Below, piece by piece: positions 45,580-56,248 of a stretch of DNA of 64,000 nt (position 1 is its first letter; each line of letters starts with the position of its first letter). Below the pieces are notes generated by a model, which saw nothing but the letters and a program-made list of their open reading frames with translations, made no database searches and was not told the DNA's origin. A program made the translations under genes and the position numbers. The stretch spans positions 117,002,501 through 117,066,500 of the forward strand of contig NC_083685.1 in assembly GCF_033118175.1 (NCBI RefSeq), given 5' to 3'. The DNA is from Dama dama. Taxonomy: Eukaryota > Chordata > Mammalia > Artiodactyla > Cervidae.

Positions 45580-46573
45580 AGTTCTCTATAATTTGAGTGA
45601 GAGCAACGTTATAATCTACCTTATAAAATAATGTAAATTCATTGTTAGACATGTATAGTGTCCCATAGATGACAGTTAGAGATGAAGGTAGAAAAGAATT
45701 AAATGTCCACTGTGAGCTATAAAGGTAACAATTGGAACTCCCTGAGAAAAGAAAATAGAGAAGTCTACATGGTATTGAATTTTCCAGATCTCTAGGATCT
45801 TGATTTTCCCGCTTGACTTCATCTCATAATTCTTAAACATTCTTCCTACCTCCCTCAACTTCTCCTGCCATCCTTCAATTTCTTTCTTACATATCTACCC
45901 TCAGTTGCTGATTTCTGTCTGTCTACTAGCCCCAAATTTCATTATAAAAATTGTTACTAAAATTTTTAGATGTATAGGGTCCCTTGAGCAGGGACCAGGG
46001 CTGTCTTTGTCAGAACTCAGCAGGTAAAAGAATTATTCTACTGCAATGATAAAATAATAAAATTCTAGGAAAGTATTTAAGAGATTTAAGAATTAAAATA
46101 TTAATAATTTCTCCTATACAAAGCAATATTGGATAAATAAAATGTTTTATTATTTTTGAATTGGTGAGATTACAGTGAAAGAGGTTCTAATATTGGCTGC
46201 AGATAAAAGTAGCCTGCAGATATGCGTATAAGTCATTTGAGATATTCATTTGTGATAGTGATTTTTTAAAAATAGGCTCAAGTTTTACAGTTAACAGAGG
46301 TGAGAATTCTGCTGTTCCAAAGCTTGCTTTTGGCAGAGAACCATTCTGTTAGCACCCTCAGTCTTGGTTGCCATGGAGACAGTAGACTTTATTTTAACAT
46401 ACGCTTAAAATATACATACATACCCTAAGATTTAAGTGTGATTTAGTTGACTGTAGATTTTGAGTATCAAAAATACTTTCTATTTTTTAAAGACTTTATA
46501 TTTTTGACCTCCAAAGAAAATAGAGTAGAATTCTGGTCATGGTAATGACAAAGTTTTACATTACTTTTTACAG
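45580..46573. other. Repeat-poor interval, possible regulatory DNA
   Basis: No repeat family recognised. It holds the X-box-like motif at 46367-46380 and ends at the candidate acceptor before 46574. Confidence 0.4.
46367..46380. promoter_or_regulatory. X-box-like motif (RFX-type site)
   Basis: gttgccatggagac has a perfect first half-site and centre of the RFX palindrome gttgccatggcaac, with two mismatches in the second half. It lies about 200 bp before the first candidate exon. A regulatory role is inferred. Confidence 0.35.
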
Positions 46574-46710
46574 GGTCTTTTAGGAATAACTTAGAATCCC
46601 CCTGTGAATCAGTAATGGATGAGGATTTTGAAGAACATGCCGAAACTTTTGATAAAAGAAATGTGATCTTAAGCACTCACATGTCTGGAACACCTAGAGT
46701 TATGATATAG
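46574..46710 (+). CDS. Weak candidate exon, unidentified
   Basis: A pyrimidine-rich acceptor (tacattactttttacag, ending 46573) precedes an open frame from 46576 to a stop at 46708. The peptide is acidic and protein-like (NNLESPCESVMDEDFEEHAE, then TFDKRN). If spliced here, the entry phase is 1, the same as the exon at 47767. No good donor was found: gtgaat at 46605 and gtaatg at 46612 are poor. I do not recognise the protein. It could be a terminal or chance frame. Confidence 0.3.
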
Positions 46711-47637
46711 TGTATATAATGCATACAAATCAATTTCAGATTTGGCTGGTACTTTTGCCACCAGTATTATACTAAGCACATTCCTCCTATTACAGTTTAT
46801 TTCATAGAATTCAGTTTAAAAGTACCAAAGCAGTCTTCATAATTTTAACTTTTAATATATTTAACTATTTAAATGTATATCAATAATGTTCCTTAACATT
46901 TTTGCCTAAAAATCATTAAATAAAATTCACACTAGCTTTTAATATGAAAACTTTCAATTCATGAATTATGCTTTTTTTGTTCATTCATTCCTTACAAGAT
47001 TGAGTGAATTCCATGGCATGGAATATTACTGTTCCATAGACCTCATAATTATATTTGTAACCAAATCACATCTCTTTATCTTTAGCAGCCAGTTGCAAAC
47101 TCTCATGGCCTAGTTAATATCTTAGTCCACTAGCAGTTTTGACTTCTTACCTAATAGCTGAGCAGTTAGGTAATTGATTTCCTTGTTAAGCTAAATAGGT
47201 TAATCCTACTTAAGGTAGTTATCACAACCCAGTGTTGTATTGATAGTTATTTCTGGATAAAGAAAACTTTTGGTTACATTTATTATAAACAAAATCTTAA
47301 AGCTTAGTCCTATACTTTAGTCAGTTAATACCTGCATTTAAGGGCAAAAGAAGACAAAATCAGAAAGCTCTTTGCTTTATAAGGAAAGAGAAAATAGCTA
47401 AAGGTAATAGACTTGACAGGTACAACTTACACTCATAATTTTGATGATTAGATTTTAGTTTTTCCAGTTTGCAGTGACTTTTTAACAAGGCCCATCTCCT
47501 CTATGAAGAATGCAGTCAATTTTTTTCTGGCACAAAAAAAAAAAAATAGGGTAACCTGATCTGAGTCTGACAGAGTGTGTCGTTCATTTAAGTGCTTCCA
47601 TCTGTTGCCTGCTGTTCCCCTTACTCATGACCCCTCT
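46711..47637. other. No feature recognised
   Basis: AT-rich DNA between the two candidate exons, with an A13 run near 47535. No repeat landmarks seen. Confidence 0.35.
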
Positions 47638-47766
47638 ATGTTTCTCTTTCCTTTCTCTTTCCCTGTTTCTCTTTCCTTTTTCTTCCTTTCTTTCTGTTTT
47701 CCTCTCTCTCTCTCTCTCTTTTTTTTTCCCCTCTCCCTCTCTCTCTGTCTCTATTTTTGTCCTTAG
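47638..47766 (+). promoter_or_regulatory. Polypyrimidine tract and 3' splice site
   Basis: About 125 nt of almost pure C/T, including a (TC)n microsatellite near 47703-47720, ends in tttttgtccttag. This is an unusually long polypyrimidine tract directly before the exon candidate. It also explains the Arg/Glu/Lys-rich antisense frames at 47584-47839, which are not genes. Confidence 0.65.
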
Positions 47767-47877
47767 CCCCTCTGAGGAAGGCAAAGTTTGTTGAGAGCCC
47801 ACGAATTCCAGAATCCGAGCTTGGCTCACCAACCCTCACTTCAGCTCAGAAACTGGACGTGGATGCATACTGCCCTG
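47767..47877 (+). CDS. Candidate internal coding exon, unidentified gene
   Basis: 111 nt between a consensus acceptor (tccttag) and a consensus donor (ctg|gtaagcg). Only one of the three plus frames is open. It enters with two nt of a split codon and leaves with one, so both flanking introns are phase 1 and the exon can be skipped without changing frame. The peptide includes KAKFVESPRIPESELGSP followed by AQKLDVDAYCP. It is Ser/Pro-rich, probably disordered, with SP sites that could be phosphorylated. Base composition is clearly less AT-rich than the flanks and it is not part of a repeat I know. I do not recognise the gene. Confidence 0.6.
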
Positions 47878-49939
47878 GTAAGCGTGCATGCAAAGTATCT
47901 GCTTTGAAAGAGGGAGGTTTGGATTAGGCCCATCCAACAGAGCAGTGTTTTGCATGTATATTATTCATAAAATCACAGCTGTTATCTCTTGTGCAATTGA
48001 CTGTGTATTTTCCTTATTAGAGCAGTTTCTACTGAACATCCTTTTTGATTATTGATATAATTATGTAGATATTGAAAACAGCTTCAAGGATAATTTTCAA
48101 AAGAACCAAAATAATTTGGTAGATACATTCTCAGGGTGATTTGTGTGACCTGAGATACTTGAAGAAATTTTGCTTTGGCCATGTCCACTCAGCAGTGTTC
48201 AGGTGTGAATAAAAATGTCAGTTCAACCCTAATCCTTTGCATATGATCTTTTTTTTTTTTTTTTTGCCTTAATCCCTGTTGGTTTTCTGAACAGTTATAG
48301 AAAATAGTTGTGATGTTGGAAACATTATACTTGAGTTAGGAAAAAAAGTTACCGTTTCCTGATTTGGACTCCTGGACACTCACTGTTAGAAATACCTCTC
48401 CCCATGAATGGCCTGTCAGCACATGTGGGAGTTCACTAAAACCCTTCTTGTGTGGGAGCCAAGCTGACACAGACTCATTATCAATGCTTAGATTCTTCCA
48501 AACTTAGATGAGTTGCTTGGCAACATCCTTTACACTTACTCTACAGTGAGTCTATAGAGCCATGTTAGAAATGTTCACAGCTCTAGTTGAGTATACAGAT
48601 CAGAGCTTCAGTAAAGAACTTTAGAAGACTTGGTTTTAGGTCTGTTGTTTATTCCTGCTTATTAAAATCAATGTTAAACCACAGTGGATACAACTACTGC
48701 ATATTTACCGTACTAGAGATTAGCAGAATAAGGTGATTTCTAGTTCTAGGTAAGATATCAGTAGCTGTAATCTGAAATGTCAAGCTAATATACCTCTGAA
48801 GCCAGGTAAGACATGTATTTTTTTTAAAAAGACAGGAGGCAAAAAACTTGAGGCAAACCTAATCAGAGATATTTGAGTTTATGAACCAGCGTTGAATATT
48901 GAAGGACCTTGGGGATTTCGCTTTGAAGTTGCAGAACCTTGGTCTTCATCCACTGTTGTAAATGACTTTCATTTTTAAATCAATCACAGGTAGGTGTTAG
49001 AAACTAGCTTTTCTGTTTCTAAAAGGAACAAAGTAGCGTCTTAAAATAACACTGTAGCACTTTGTTAAAAGAAGCCCTGTTTTAAGGTATTGTCACATTT
49101 CTTGGACATTGGAATATTATACTCTGCATTTCTTATGCAAATTTTAGTATAATAAAGTAAAATAATTAAATGCACTAATTCTCTGTTCCTGCATTGAGTT
49201 TTGGAAGAGAGGTTTGGAAGAAAAGAGAGGTCTTTTCTTTTTCAGATTTGCAAATCAGAATTAGTGTGGGGGGACTAATCTTTCACTTCCTGATTGCCCT
49301 ATCTGACATCTTTAATCTAATCTAGTGATTGTTACTGTCAAGAAGCAAGGGAGCTGCTGTTATTTAGAATGCCAGTGCTGAATCACTGTGAAAAATCTTG
49401 TCCATGTTATTACTTATGAATATTTTTTTCCACAAACATGAATCTTCGCTGAATTGGAATTGAACCAAACTAAACCTCAATTAACATTTTCAGAAAACCA
49501 GGAAGAAACTAAAGCACATTGCCAAAATGTTAATTGCCCTGCTCTGCGGTCTCTCCTTTTCTTATCTGAAGCAGATTTAAGGCATAGACTCTTCTTAGTG
49601 ATTTGTTCTTTTATAACAAATTCTGTGAAAATAAGTTTCTGCTGAGATAAGATTAGTGACCTGAGGGTTGAAGCTGTAATCTTCTACATAGTACCAAAAA
49701 TTAACAATAAACAAGTCAATTTAGTATACTCATAAAGCAAACAAATAATCCATTCTTTCTGAATTTCTCTTACATAGGATATACTAACAGAATAATGATC
49801 ATATTAATATTTTATGATATCAGATCACTAGTTTTAATGGCATTATTATGTATATCTTCCTGCTTTATTTATTATCACATGCAAATTTGGAGAGAAAGTA
49901 TATGTCACAGAGGCAACAAGCATAAGCTAAAGGTTAAAT
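47878..49939. other. Probable intron, no feature recognised
   Basis: Follows the donor at 47878. T run at 48250-48264. Two short protein-like frames (48885-48983 and 49454-49645, +) lack paired splice sites. No repeat family identified with confidence. Confidence 0.4.
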
Positions 49940-50340
49940 GAGCACTGGTTCTCAAATTTTAGCATGCTTCTCTGGTGGCTCAGTGGTAAAGAATCCACCT
50001 GCCAATGCAGGAGGTGCAGGTTGAATCCCTGGGTTGGGAAGATCCCCCAGAGGAGGAAAGGGCAACCCACTCCAGTACTCTTGCCTGGAAAATCTAATGG
50101 ACAGAGGAGCCTGGTGGGCTACTGTCCATGGGGTTGCAAAGAGTCCGACATGACTTAGCGACTAAACAACAATACCAGCAAGAATTACCTGGAGGACTTC
50201 TTCAAAGGCAGGTTGTGGGACCCGACCCCAGAATTCCGGGTTCAGTAAGTCTGGGTAGGTTGAGAATTTGCTTCTCTAACAGACCTGCAGCCGGTGCTGA
50301 AACTGCTGGATGAGGTGCCACACTATGAGGACCAGCTGGT
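49940..50340. mobile_element. MER5A-type element split by a SINE
   Basis: Left part agcactggttctcaaatttt (49941-49965). After the SINE the right part resumes at about 50173: agaattacctggaggacttc, cagtaagtctgggtagg, agaatttgcttctctaacag, tgaggtgccacactatgagg. These match MER5A landmarks in order. Protein-like frames in it are chance. Confidence 0.8.
49966..50172 (+). mobile_element. Bov-tA SINE inside MER5A
   Basis: gcttctctggtggctcagtg, aatccacctgccaatgcagg, cctgggttgggaagatcccc, gagcctggtgggctactgtc, tail gacttagcgactaaacaaca. Full length. Confidence 0.93.
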
Positions 50341-50899
50341 TACAGGGTGGCTGGAGGCTGCACCCTTCAGGCTCACTCTGTTGCTGACTTCTGAGGAGTA
50401 ATTGCTGATGTTGTTTCTTTATTATCCAGACCTCAACATTGTGGTGTCTGTATTTTAGGTGGGAAGAAGAAAGCTTTTGTTTCTGAGAAGTGGACATGTA
50501 TTTTCCTTGGTTTGTCTTTTGGTCCATGGTATCTGAGTACCTGTAACTAGTTTTCAGTGTTGTCCTGCCAGGAAAAGGAAGTTGTGGATCAAATCAGAGC
50601 AAGTCGTTGATGTTTGGTCTACAGGGACTAGGGAAGGCTACAATGAGATATAGATATTGATCCAGATTATTCGTCTAATAAACTGAGGGATTCAGTCTGT
50701 ATAGCATTAGATTCTAGAATACTTAAGTTTTACTGTCCCTCAAATCAGATTTGTTGTATGCAGAAAATGTGAGGAACAGTACAAGTAAACAGTATGTTTT
50801 GGTTCTGCAACTGAAACCATAGAGATGATCGATGATGTTACATAACTGAACTTCCAGAGTCAGGGGAAGGTCAAGCGAATTGTGTTTGATAATCGTCTT
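50341..50899. other. No feature recognised
   Basis: No repeat or coding signal. The minus-strand frame 50276-50527 overlaps MER5A and is a shadow. Confidence 0.35.
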
Positions 50900-50990
50900 A
50901 CAGTGAGGAAATTAGGACCTAGAGAATTTGAGTGATTTGTGTGAGGGTATAAGCAGGATTTATTGTTGAACAGAAATACAAGTGCCTCTA
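50900..50990 (-). mobile_element. MIR fragment
   Basis: Reverse MIR middle part: cagtgaggaaattaggacct agagaatttgagtgatttgt, followed by a diverged head region. Confidence 0.6.
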
Positions 50991-51189
50991 ACTTTATTAC
51001 TGTGTAAAATTCTATAAGCATCCCTTGCTTGACCCTTAAATTAAAAAGTAGAAAATTCAGTTTTCAAGTATGAGACAAGACTGTATTCTCTTTTAGGGTA
51101 ACCAACTGATATCAGTGATTGCAGTGAAACAATTGCCTAAATAAGAGAACACACTCATCCTACCCTCTAACTTTTCTGCCTACAGCATT

Positions 51190-51350
51190 GGTTATTAGCT
51201 GTGTGATTTTAGGCAAGTCACTTAACTTGTCTAAGCTTCAGTTTCCTCATCTGTAAAAATGGAAATGGTAATCTTAAATCAGATTAATAAATACAGAGCA
51301 CTTAGTAGAATGCTTGTTTTATAGTAAATGCTTATAAATGTTAGCTAATT
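51190..51350 (+). mobile_element. MIR SINE
   Basis: ttattagctgtgtgatttta ggcaagtcacttaacttgtc, then gcttcagtttcctcatctgt and agagcacttagtagaatgct, a well-preserved core. Confidence 0.92.
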
Positions 51351-51489
51351 TTGTTATTATTATAGTGATGATCCTGAGTGTATAACACAAGATCTTAAAG
51401 TGTTTTTAAACAGGAAATACAAGATGTAAAGGTTTATGGTCATTTTTAGTTAGAATGTATCTGCCTATGTTTCAGTTACAGTTGTCCTC

Positions 51490-51550
51490 TTAGTAGTTTT
51501 GTGATCTTGAACATGTTGTATAATTTCTTGGTGCCTCAGTTTCCTATCAC
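51490..51550 (+). mobile_element. MIR core fragment
   Basis: ttttgtgatcttgaacatgt, ataatttcttggtgcctcag tttcct, only the core remains. Confidence 0.6.
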
Positions 51551-51599
51551 AGTAGCGTTACATATAACATGATGTTACTTGATAATTTAACAAATTAAA

Positions 51600-51824
51600 T
51601 ATATATTTGCATAGATACATGAATACACACTCAAAGGGGGAAATGTCCAGAAGAATACACCAAACTAACCTTGGTTGCCTAAAGAGGGAGAGAATTGGGA
51701 TTCTGTTTGTTGTCAGAGGAGAGAGTAGCATTCATGAGCTAATGTTCATGTTAGCAGTGGTTGTAGCTGACTGGTGGGATTACAGGTGATTTTTCTTTCC
51801 TTTATTGGGCAGTATGTGTTAGTT
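51600..51824 (+). mobile_element. Unassigned ancient repeat
   Basis: gggggaaatgtccagaagaa tacaccaaactaacc and ctgactggtgggattacagg have the texture of a widespread old mammalian repeat 3' region. The 60-codon frame inside (51607-51789) is therefore not called as a gene. Family not identified. Confidence 0.35.
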
Positions 51825-52030
51825 TCAGAGAGCTCAGGTTCTGAAATTAACTCTGCATTTAATTCCTGACTCTGTCACCTACTAGCTGTGTGACTACATG
51901 TAACATTCATAGCCTTAAATTCCTTGTGGGATTGTGATTAAAAACAGCTCTTTTTTTTTTAAACAATAAATCTTACTCATAGAGTTGTTAAGATTAAGTA
52001 AAATAATGTATATGACAGATGCTCAGCTCA
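51825..52030 (+). mobile_element. MIR SINE
   Basis: attcctgactctgtcaccta ctagctgtgtgactac, then tcttactcatagagttgtta agatta. A T10 run interrupts the middle (51951-51960). Confidence 0.88.
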
Positions 52031-53361
52031 GGTGAAATAAATAAGAAATGTATTACCCTTCCTGTTGTTCATCATCATCATTATACTTTTCTTTTCCAAA
52101 ATTTCTGCAGGGAATTTGTATTGAGATTTTTTAGTAATCAGATGCTACTAAAGGATAGCAACATTCCTTCTTAGTTTTTTCAAGCTTTTTATGTTGCACA
52201 TTATAACAACACATAATTTCAGGTATAGAAATGAACCTCGATACAGATGGCAAGCCAAGTTGACAGTTTTATAGGACTTTTGATACGTGTGCAAGGTTAA
52301 GAGCCAAAGTCCAGACCAGAGTTCTGAAAATAGACAGGCTTTTATCCACAGCAGATACTTTTAGGAATTTGAGATTAATCTTTTTGTAATAGATCCTTTT
52401 GAATCTCTTTAAAAATGGCACTGTCCTTCAAAAGACAATGTTATTTAAGGTGACAACAAAATTAGGATGTATTTGAAACTCAGGAATGGAAGAGAGTTTT
52501 ATGATACTTTCTTACTTGAAAGTGCATATTCATATTTATATAGTTTTTGAATTCATAAAAGACTTTTCATTTGGATTTCTTAACAGCATTGTGTATTCTA
52601 TAGCACAAGTGCAAACCACTGTACATGATGAAATATTTCACATAAAGTGAGTAGTTCCTTGATTCCTTTTTTCCCAACTCCTGTGTAGTCATGGTCATTC
52701 CACTTAGAAGAAAAGGATGATCTGTTTTCTCATCTTCCGTTGTTTGTTTTGTTTGTTTTTCTGAAAACATTATCAGATGTTACCTTTATTCCAAATGGTT
52801 TGGCATTCTTCTTTACTTTGCTGTGAATTTTATACTTTAGAGATAAAACCTTCTGTTTGGTTTTTGATTGGTTTATGGGTACCAGGAGCCTTTTTCTTGT
52901 AATTCACAGCTTGTATTATGTTGTATTTGTATTTCTTATGTCTACTGTGTTGAAAACACAGGTATACTGCAAGATTTTTAACCAGAGTTAAATTGGTGAG
53001 TTATGGGTGAAGGGTTTCTGAACCCCTTAAAATTATATACAAACACTGTTTCTACATGCACCTACGTACTTCTTTCTGTTAATATAACAGCTTCTCAGAG
53101 TGATCTGTAACACATCTTTCCCTACTACCCACCCCCAAAAAGAAGGAGAAAAGAAATGCTGTTATAAATGTTGAAATAAAATGAAGGTTGTTAATGGTAC
53201 AACTGTTAGAACAACAACAACAAAAACCCCACCTAAATGTTGGGTAGTAGACAGACTTATAAATCAGATGAAGGTAGAAATGAACTGCATTGCTGCCCTA
53301 ACCAGGATGTGAAAGTCCATATAACAACTAGAGAGAGGGAGCAGAGAGATAAACAGGAATT
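52031..53361. other. No feature recognised
   Basis: Unique AT-rich DNA. The minus-strand open frame 52567-52770 has no supporting feature. Confidence 0.35.
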
Positions 53362-53629
53362 ATTTCAATGTATTTTTTTTTCTTTCTCTTTCTTTTTTTT
53401 TATTAGTTGAAGGCTAATTATTTTACAATATTGTAGCGGGTTTTGTCATACATTGACATGAATCAGCCATGGAGTTACATGTATTCCCCATCCCGATCCC
53501 CCCTCCCACCTCCCTCTCCACCCGATTCCTCTGGGTCTTCCCAGTGCACCAGGCCCGAGCACTTGTCTCATGCATCCTTGAGATGGATGAAACTGGAGCC
53601 CATTATACAGAGTGATTTCAGTGTATTTT
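53362..53629 (-). mobile_element. Very short twin-primed L1-BT
   Basis: 3' end on minus: T-rich tail, ttattagttgaaggctaatt, ttgtcatacattgacatgaa, to about 53577. Then 37 nt of L1 on the plus strand (agatggatgaaactggagcc, cattatacagagtga). atttcaatgtatttt (53362-53376) and atttcagtgtatttt (53615-53629) flank it, a 15-bp target-site duplication with one mismatch. Confidence 0.88.
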
Positions 53630-53859
53630 AAGCATGAGAGATACTGCCTGAAAACTGATTGTGAGCATAAGCACATCAAAGAGCTAGAATAAGAGAATGA
53701 ATAGCTTTTCATCCACATACTCCTTTATCAACTAATAAGTTCTTAACATGTTAGAAAGTTCTTTCAGTGGACAAGTACTTTATTGAATAGAACTTTTCAC
53801 TTTGAATGTTTTCAGTTGTTTTCTTGATTTACATTTTATCATTATTTAAGAAATTAGCC

Positions 53860-54105
53860 ATCTTTTTAAATCGAAATATAGTGAATTTACAATGTGTGCT
53901 AATCTCTGCATACAGCACAGTGACTCAGTTATACACATATAGACCTTCTTTTTGTAATATTCTTGTCCATTATGGCTTTTCACAGGCTATTGAATATATA
54001 GTTCTCTGTGCTACAGTAGAACCTTGTTGTTTATCCATCCTCTGTATACTAGTTTACATCTGCTAACCCCTAGCTCCCAATCCTTCCCTCCCCCATTAAC
54101 TGTCT
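53860..54105 (-). mobile_element. Old L1 3' UTR
   Basis: Antisense 3' UTR: atagtgaatttacaatgtgt, cagcacagtgactcagttat acacatatag, tatagttctctgtgctacag, accttgttgtttatccatcc. Confidence 0.88.
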
Positions 54106-54267
54106 TTTAACTGACCTTTAGATTAACTCTTCCTAAGGTGTTTTACATCACAAATTATAAAGACTTGGCCTGTAAGTATGGTGCTTAGATCTGTAATTTA
54201 GTTAGGTATCCAGATGGAAGTTTTTTTTATTAACTCTAAAATCTATCTTAACTTTGGGTTTTTTTGA

Positions 54268-54460
54268 GGCAGTGAAATGCACTAGTTTAGACTGCAGACC
54301 CGGGAGCCAGGCTGCCTGTGTTCAAATACTGAGTCTACCACTTTGTGCTAGTATGACCTGGGGCATATTACTTAGTGTAAGAATGATTAATTTCCTTATC
54401 TGTAAAATGGGGATTATAATATTACCTGTATCGTAGGAATGCTGTCAAGATGTAATAATT
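54268..54460 (+). mobile_element. MIR SINE
   Basis: cgggagccaggctgcctgtg ttcaaat, taccactttgtgctagtatg acctggg, ccttatctgtaaaatgggga ttataat. Confidence 0.92.
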
Positions 54461-54572
54461 AAAATATATAAAATAATGACAATTACGTGGTCCAGAGTTA
54501 GTTTTAATAAATCTTAGCTACAGTTAAAGTGTTCCACAGCCTTTACTACTTTTCCTCTAAGAATGCTATGTG

Positions 54573-54755
54573 TGGAACTTTCCTGATGGCCCAGTGGTTA
54601 AGGATCTGCCTCCCAATACAGGGGACATGGGTTCAGTTCCTGGTTGGGGAATTAAGATTCCACATGCTGTGAGGCAACTAAGCGCATGCACAACAACTAG
54701 AGAGAGGCCTCTGTGTCACAACTAAGATCCATTGCAGCCAAATAAATATTGAAAA
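54573..54755 (+). mobile_element. CHR-type SINE
   Basis: gaactttcctgatggcccag tggttaaggatctgcc, gttcctggttggggaattaa gattccacatgctgtg, then a longer tail part (caactaagatccattgcagc) ending A-rich. Confidence 0.85.
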
Positions 54756-54929
54756 AATGCTGTAGGTAAGATTATCATTATCCTTTTTATGAGAGCACTT
54801 CACAAAGAGGATAAAATTGCACCTATAACCTGCTGTCACTGGCCTGTTTCCATAAGCAGTCTATGTATAGATACTAAGCTTTGTGGGTTTTGGTTGTTTT
54901 TTTTTTTTTTTTTTAATGAAGGCAGTTTT

Positions 54930-55130
54930 TCATAGTGATAAATAGCCCTGGGATCATATAAACTTGGCTAAGTCTAACCATGCCACTTACTAGTTGTATA
55001 ACTTTTATTATTTAGTTTTACTGATTTTCTGGTTCTTCATCTGTAAAGTACAGAGAGTAATATCATGTATTCCATCGGGTGTTTGTGATGATTAATTAAG
55101 ATATAAGGTACTTACTAGCACAAATTTCTG
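54930..55130 (+). mobile_element. MIR SINE
   Basis: tgccacttactagttgtata, ttctggttcttcatctgtaa, and the gtttgtgatgattaattaag block. Confidence 0.82.
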
Positions 55131-55163
55131 GAGCATCAGTTATTATGATGAATAACATCTCTC

Positions 55164-55190
55164 ACATATATATATATATATATATATATG
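55164..55190. repeat. (AT)n microsatellite
   Basis: About 13 AT dinucleotide units. It gives the Ile-Tyr repeat in the open frame here, which is not a gene. Confidence 0.95.
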
Positions 55191-55475
55191 TTATTGTAAA
55201 TTTATTTCTGAAAAAAAAAGCAGTTTTATGTTCTTCTTTCCCTATGCAATATATATATATGTTCCTGCAGCCCATTATTCATGAAAAATTCAGTGGAACA
55301 AAGAAGAGACGGAAAGATATTCTTGACTTGTGTTTTGATACTTAAGAAACTAGAGATTTTAGGAATTCTGTATTTGATGTCACCACTGCCATCCTTTATC
55401 TCTAAGTCACTTGAAATCCTCTTTGTCTCTCTTTTTTTCCTTGTTTAGAAGTTGTTTGTTATAACATTTAAATTT

Positions 55476-55592
55476 AGGGAATTCCCTGGCAGTCCAGTGA
55501 TTAGGATTTCATGCTTTCATTGCCAAGGGTCCAGGTTCAATCCCTGGTCAGGAAACTAAGATCCCACAAGCCACCAGGATCATCCAAAAAAA
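55476..55592 (+). mobile_element. CHR-type SINE
   Basis: gggaattccctggcagtcca gtgattaggatttcatgc, gttcaatccctggtcaggaa actaagatcccacaagcc, A-rich tail. Confidence 0.9.
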
Positions 55593-56012
55593 ATTAGTTA
55601 AAAAGAAAAAATGACAGCCTAGGCTGTGGTCATCTCAGGGTTCAACTGGAGAAGGCTTATCTTTCAGGTTTATTATGCTTATGTTTGTTGAAGGATTCGG
55701 TTCCTCTAGGCTGTTGGAACAGAGGGCCTCAGTTCTTTGCTGGCTTTTATCAGAGGCCACCCTCAATTCCTTGCCATGGGTACTTGTCCACAGGTGACCT
55801 CACCCATGGCAGCTTGCTTCCTCAGAACAAGCAAGATGAGAGAGACAGTTTTTTATAACTTAGTCTGAAAAGTGGCATCGTATCACTTTTTGTTGTATTC
55901 TCTTCATTAGATGCAAGTTCCATCTCACACTCATGGGAGTCAATTGAAATTTTAAAGTTGTTTAAGTGAAGCAATGAATTCTCCTTGCTTTTTCTGTATA
56001 TTGATACATGCT
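55593..56012. other. No feature recognised
   Basis: Less AT-rich unique sequence without splice-bounded open frames. Confidence 0.35.
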
Positions 56013-56025
56013 ATTCTGTATTCTG

Positions 56026-56235
56026 CTTTCCTGGTGGCTCAGATGGTAAAGAATCTACCTGCAATGCAGAAGACCTAGGTTCAATCCCTGGGTTGGGAAG
56101 ATCCCCTGGAGAAGGGAACAACTACCCACTCCAGTATTCTGGCCTGAAAAATTCCATGGACAGAGGAGCCTGGCAGCGTACAGTCCATGGGGTCACAAAG
56201 AATAGGACACGACTGAGCAACTTTCACTTCACTTC
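56026..56235 (+). mobile_element. Bov-tA/Bov-A2 SINE
   Basis: tttcctggtggctcagatgg, ctacctgcaatgcagaagac, cctgggttgggaagatcccc, gcgtacagtccatggggtca, tail ctttcacttcacttc. attctgtattctg at 56013-56025 and 56236-56248 is a perfect 13-bp target-site duplication. Confidence 0.96.
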
Positions 56236-56248
56236 ATTCTGTATTCTG

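Noticed and set aside
47584..47839. Arg/Glu/Lys-rich minus-strand open frames.
   Set aside because: They are the complement of the C/T-rich tract before the candidate exon and reflect low complexity.
48885..48983. Frame reading VYEPALNIEGPWGFRFEVAE.
   Set aside because: Protein-like, but an in-frame stop lies just upstream, there is no pyrimidine-rich acceptor and no donor.
49454..49645. 63-codon frame with an acceptor-like acattttcag inside.
   Set aside because: No donor, no family resemblance and AT-rich composition. Chance is the simpler explanation.
50178..50400. Two protein-like frames with a 38-nt gtaagt...acag pseudo-intron, resembling consecutive exons.
   Set aside because: The sequence follows MER5A consensus blocks in order, the intron would be far too short for a mammal, and the frames do not join in phase.
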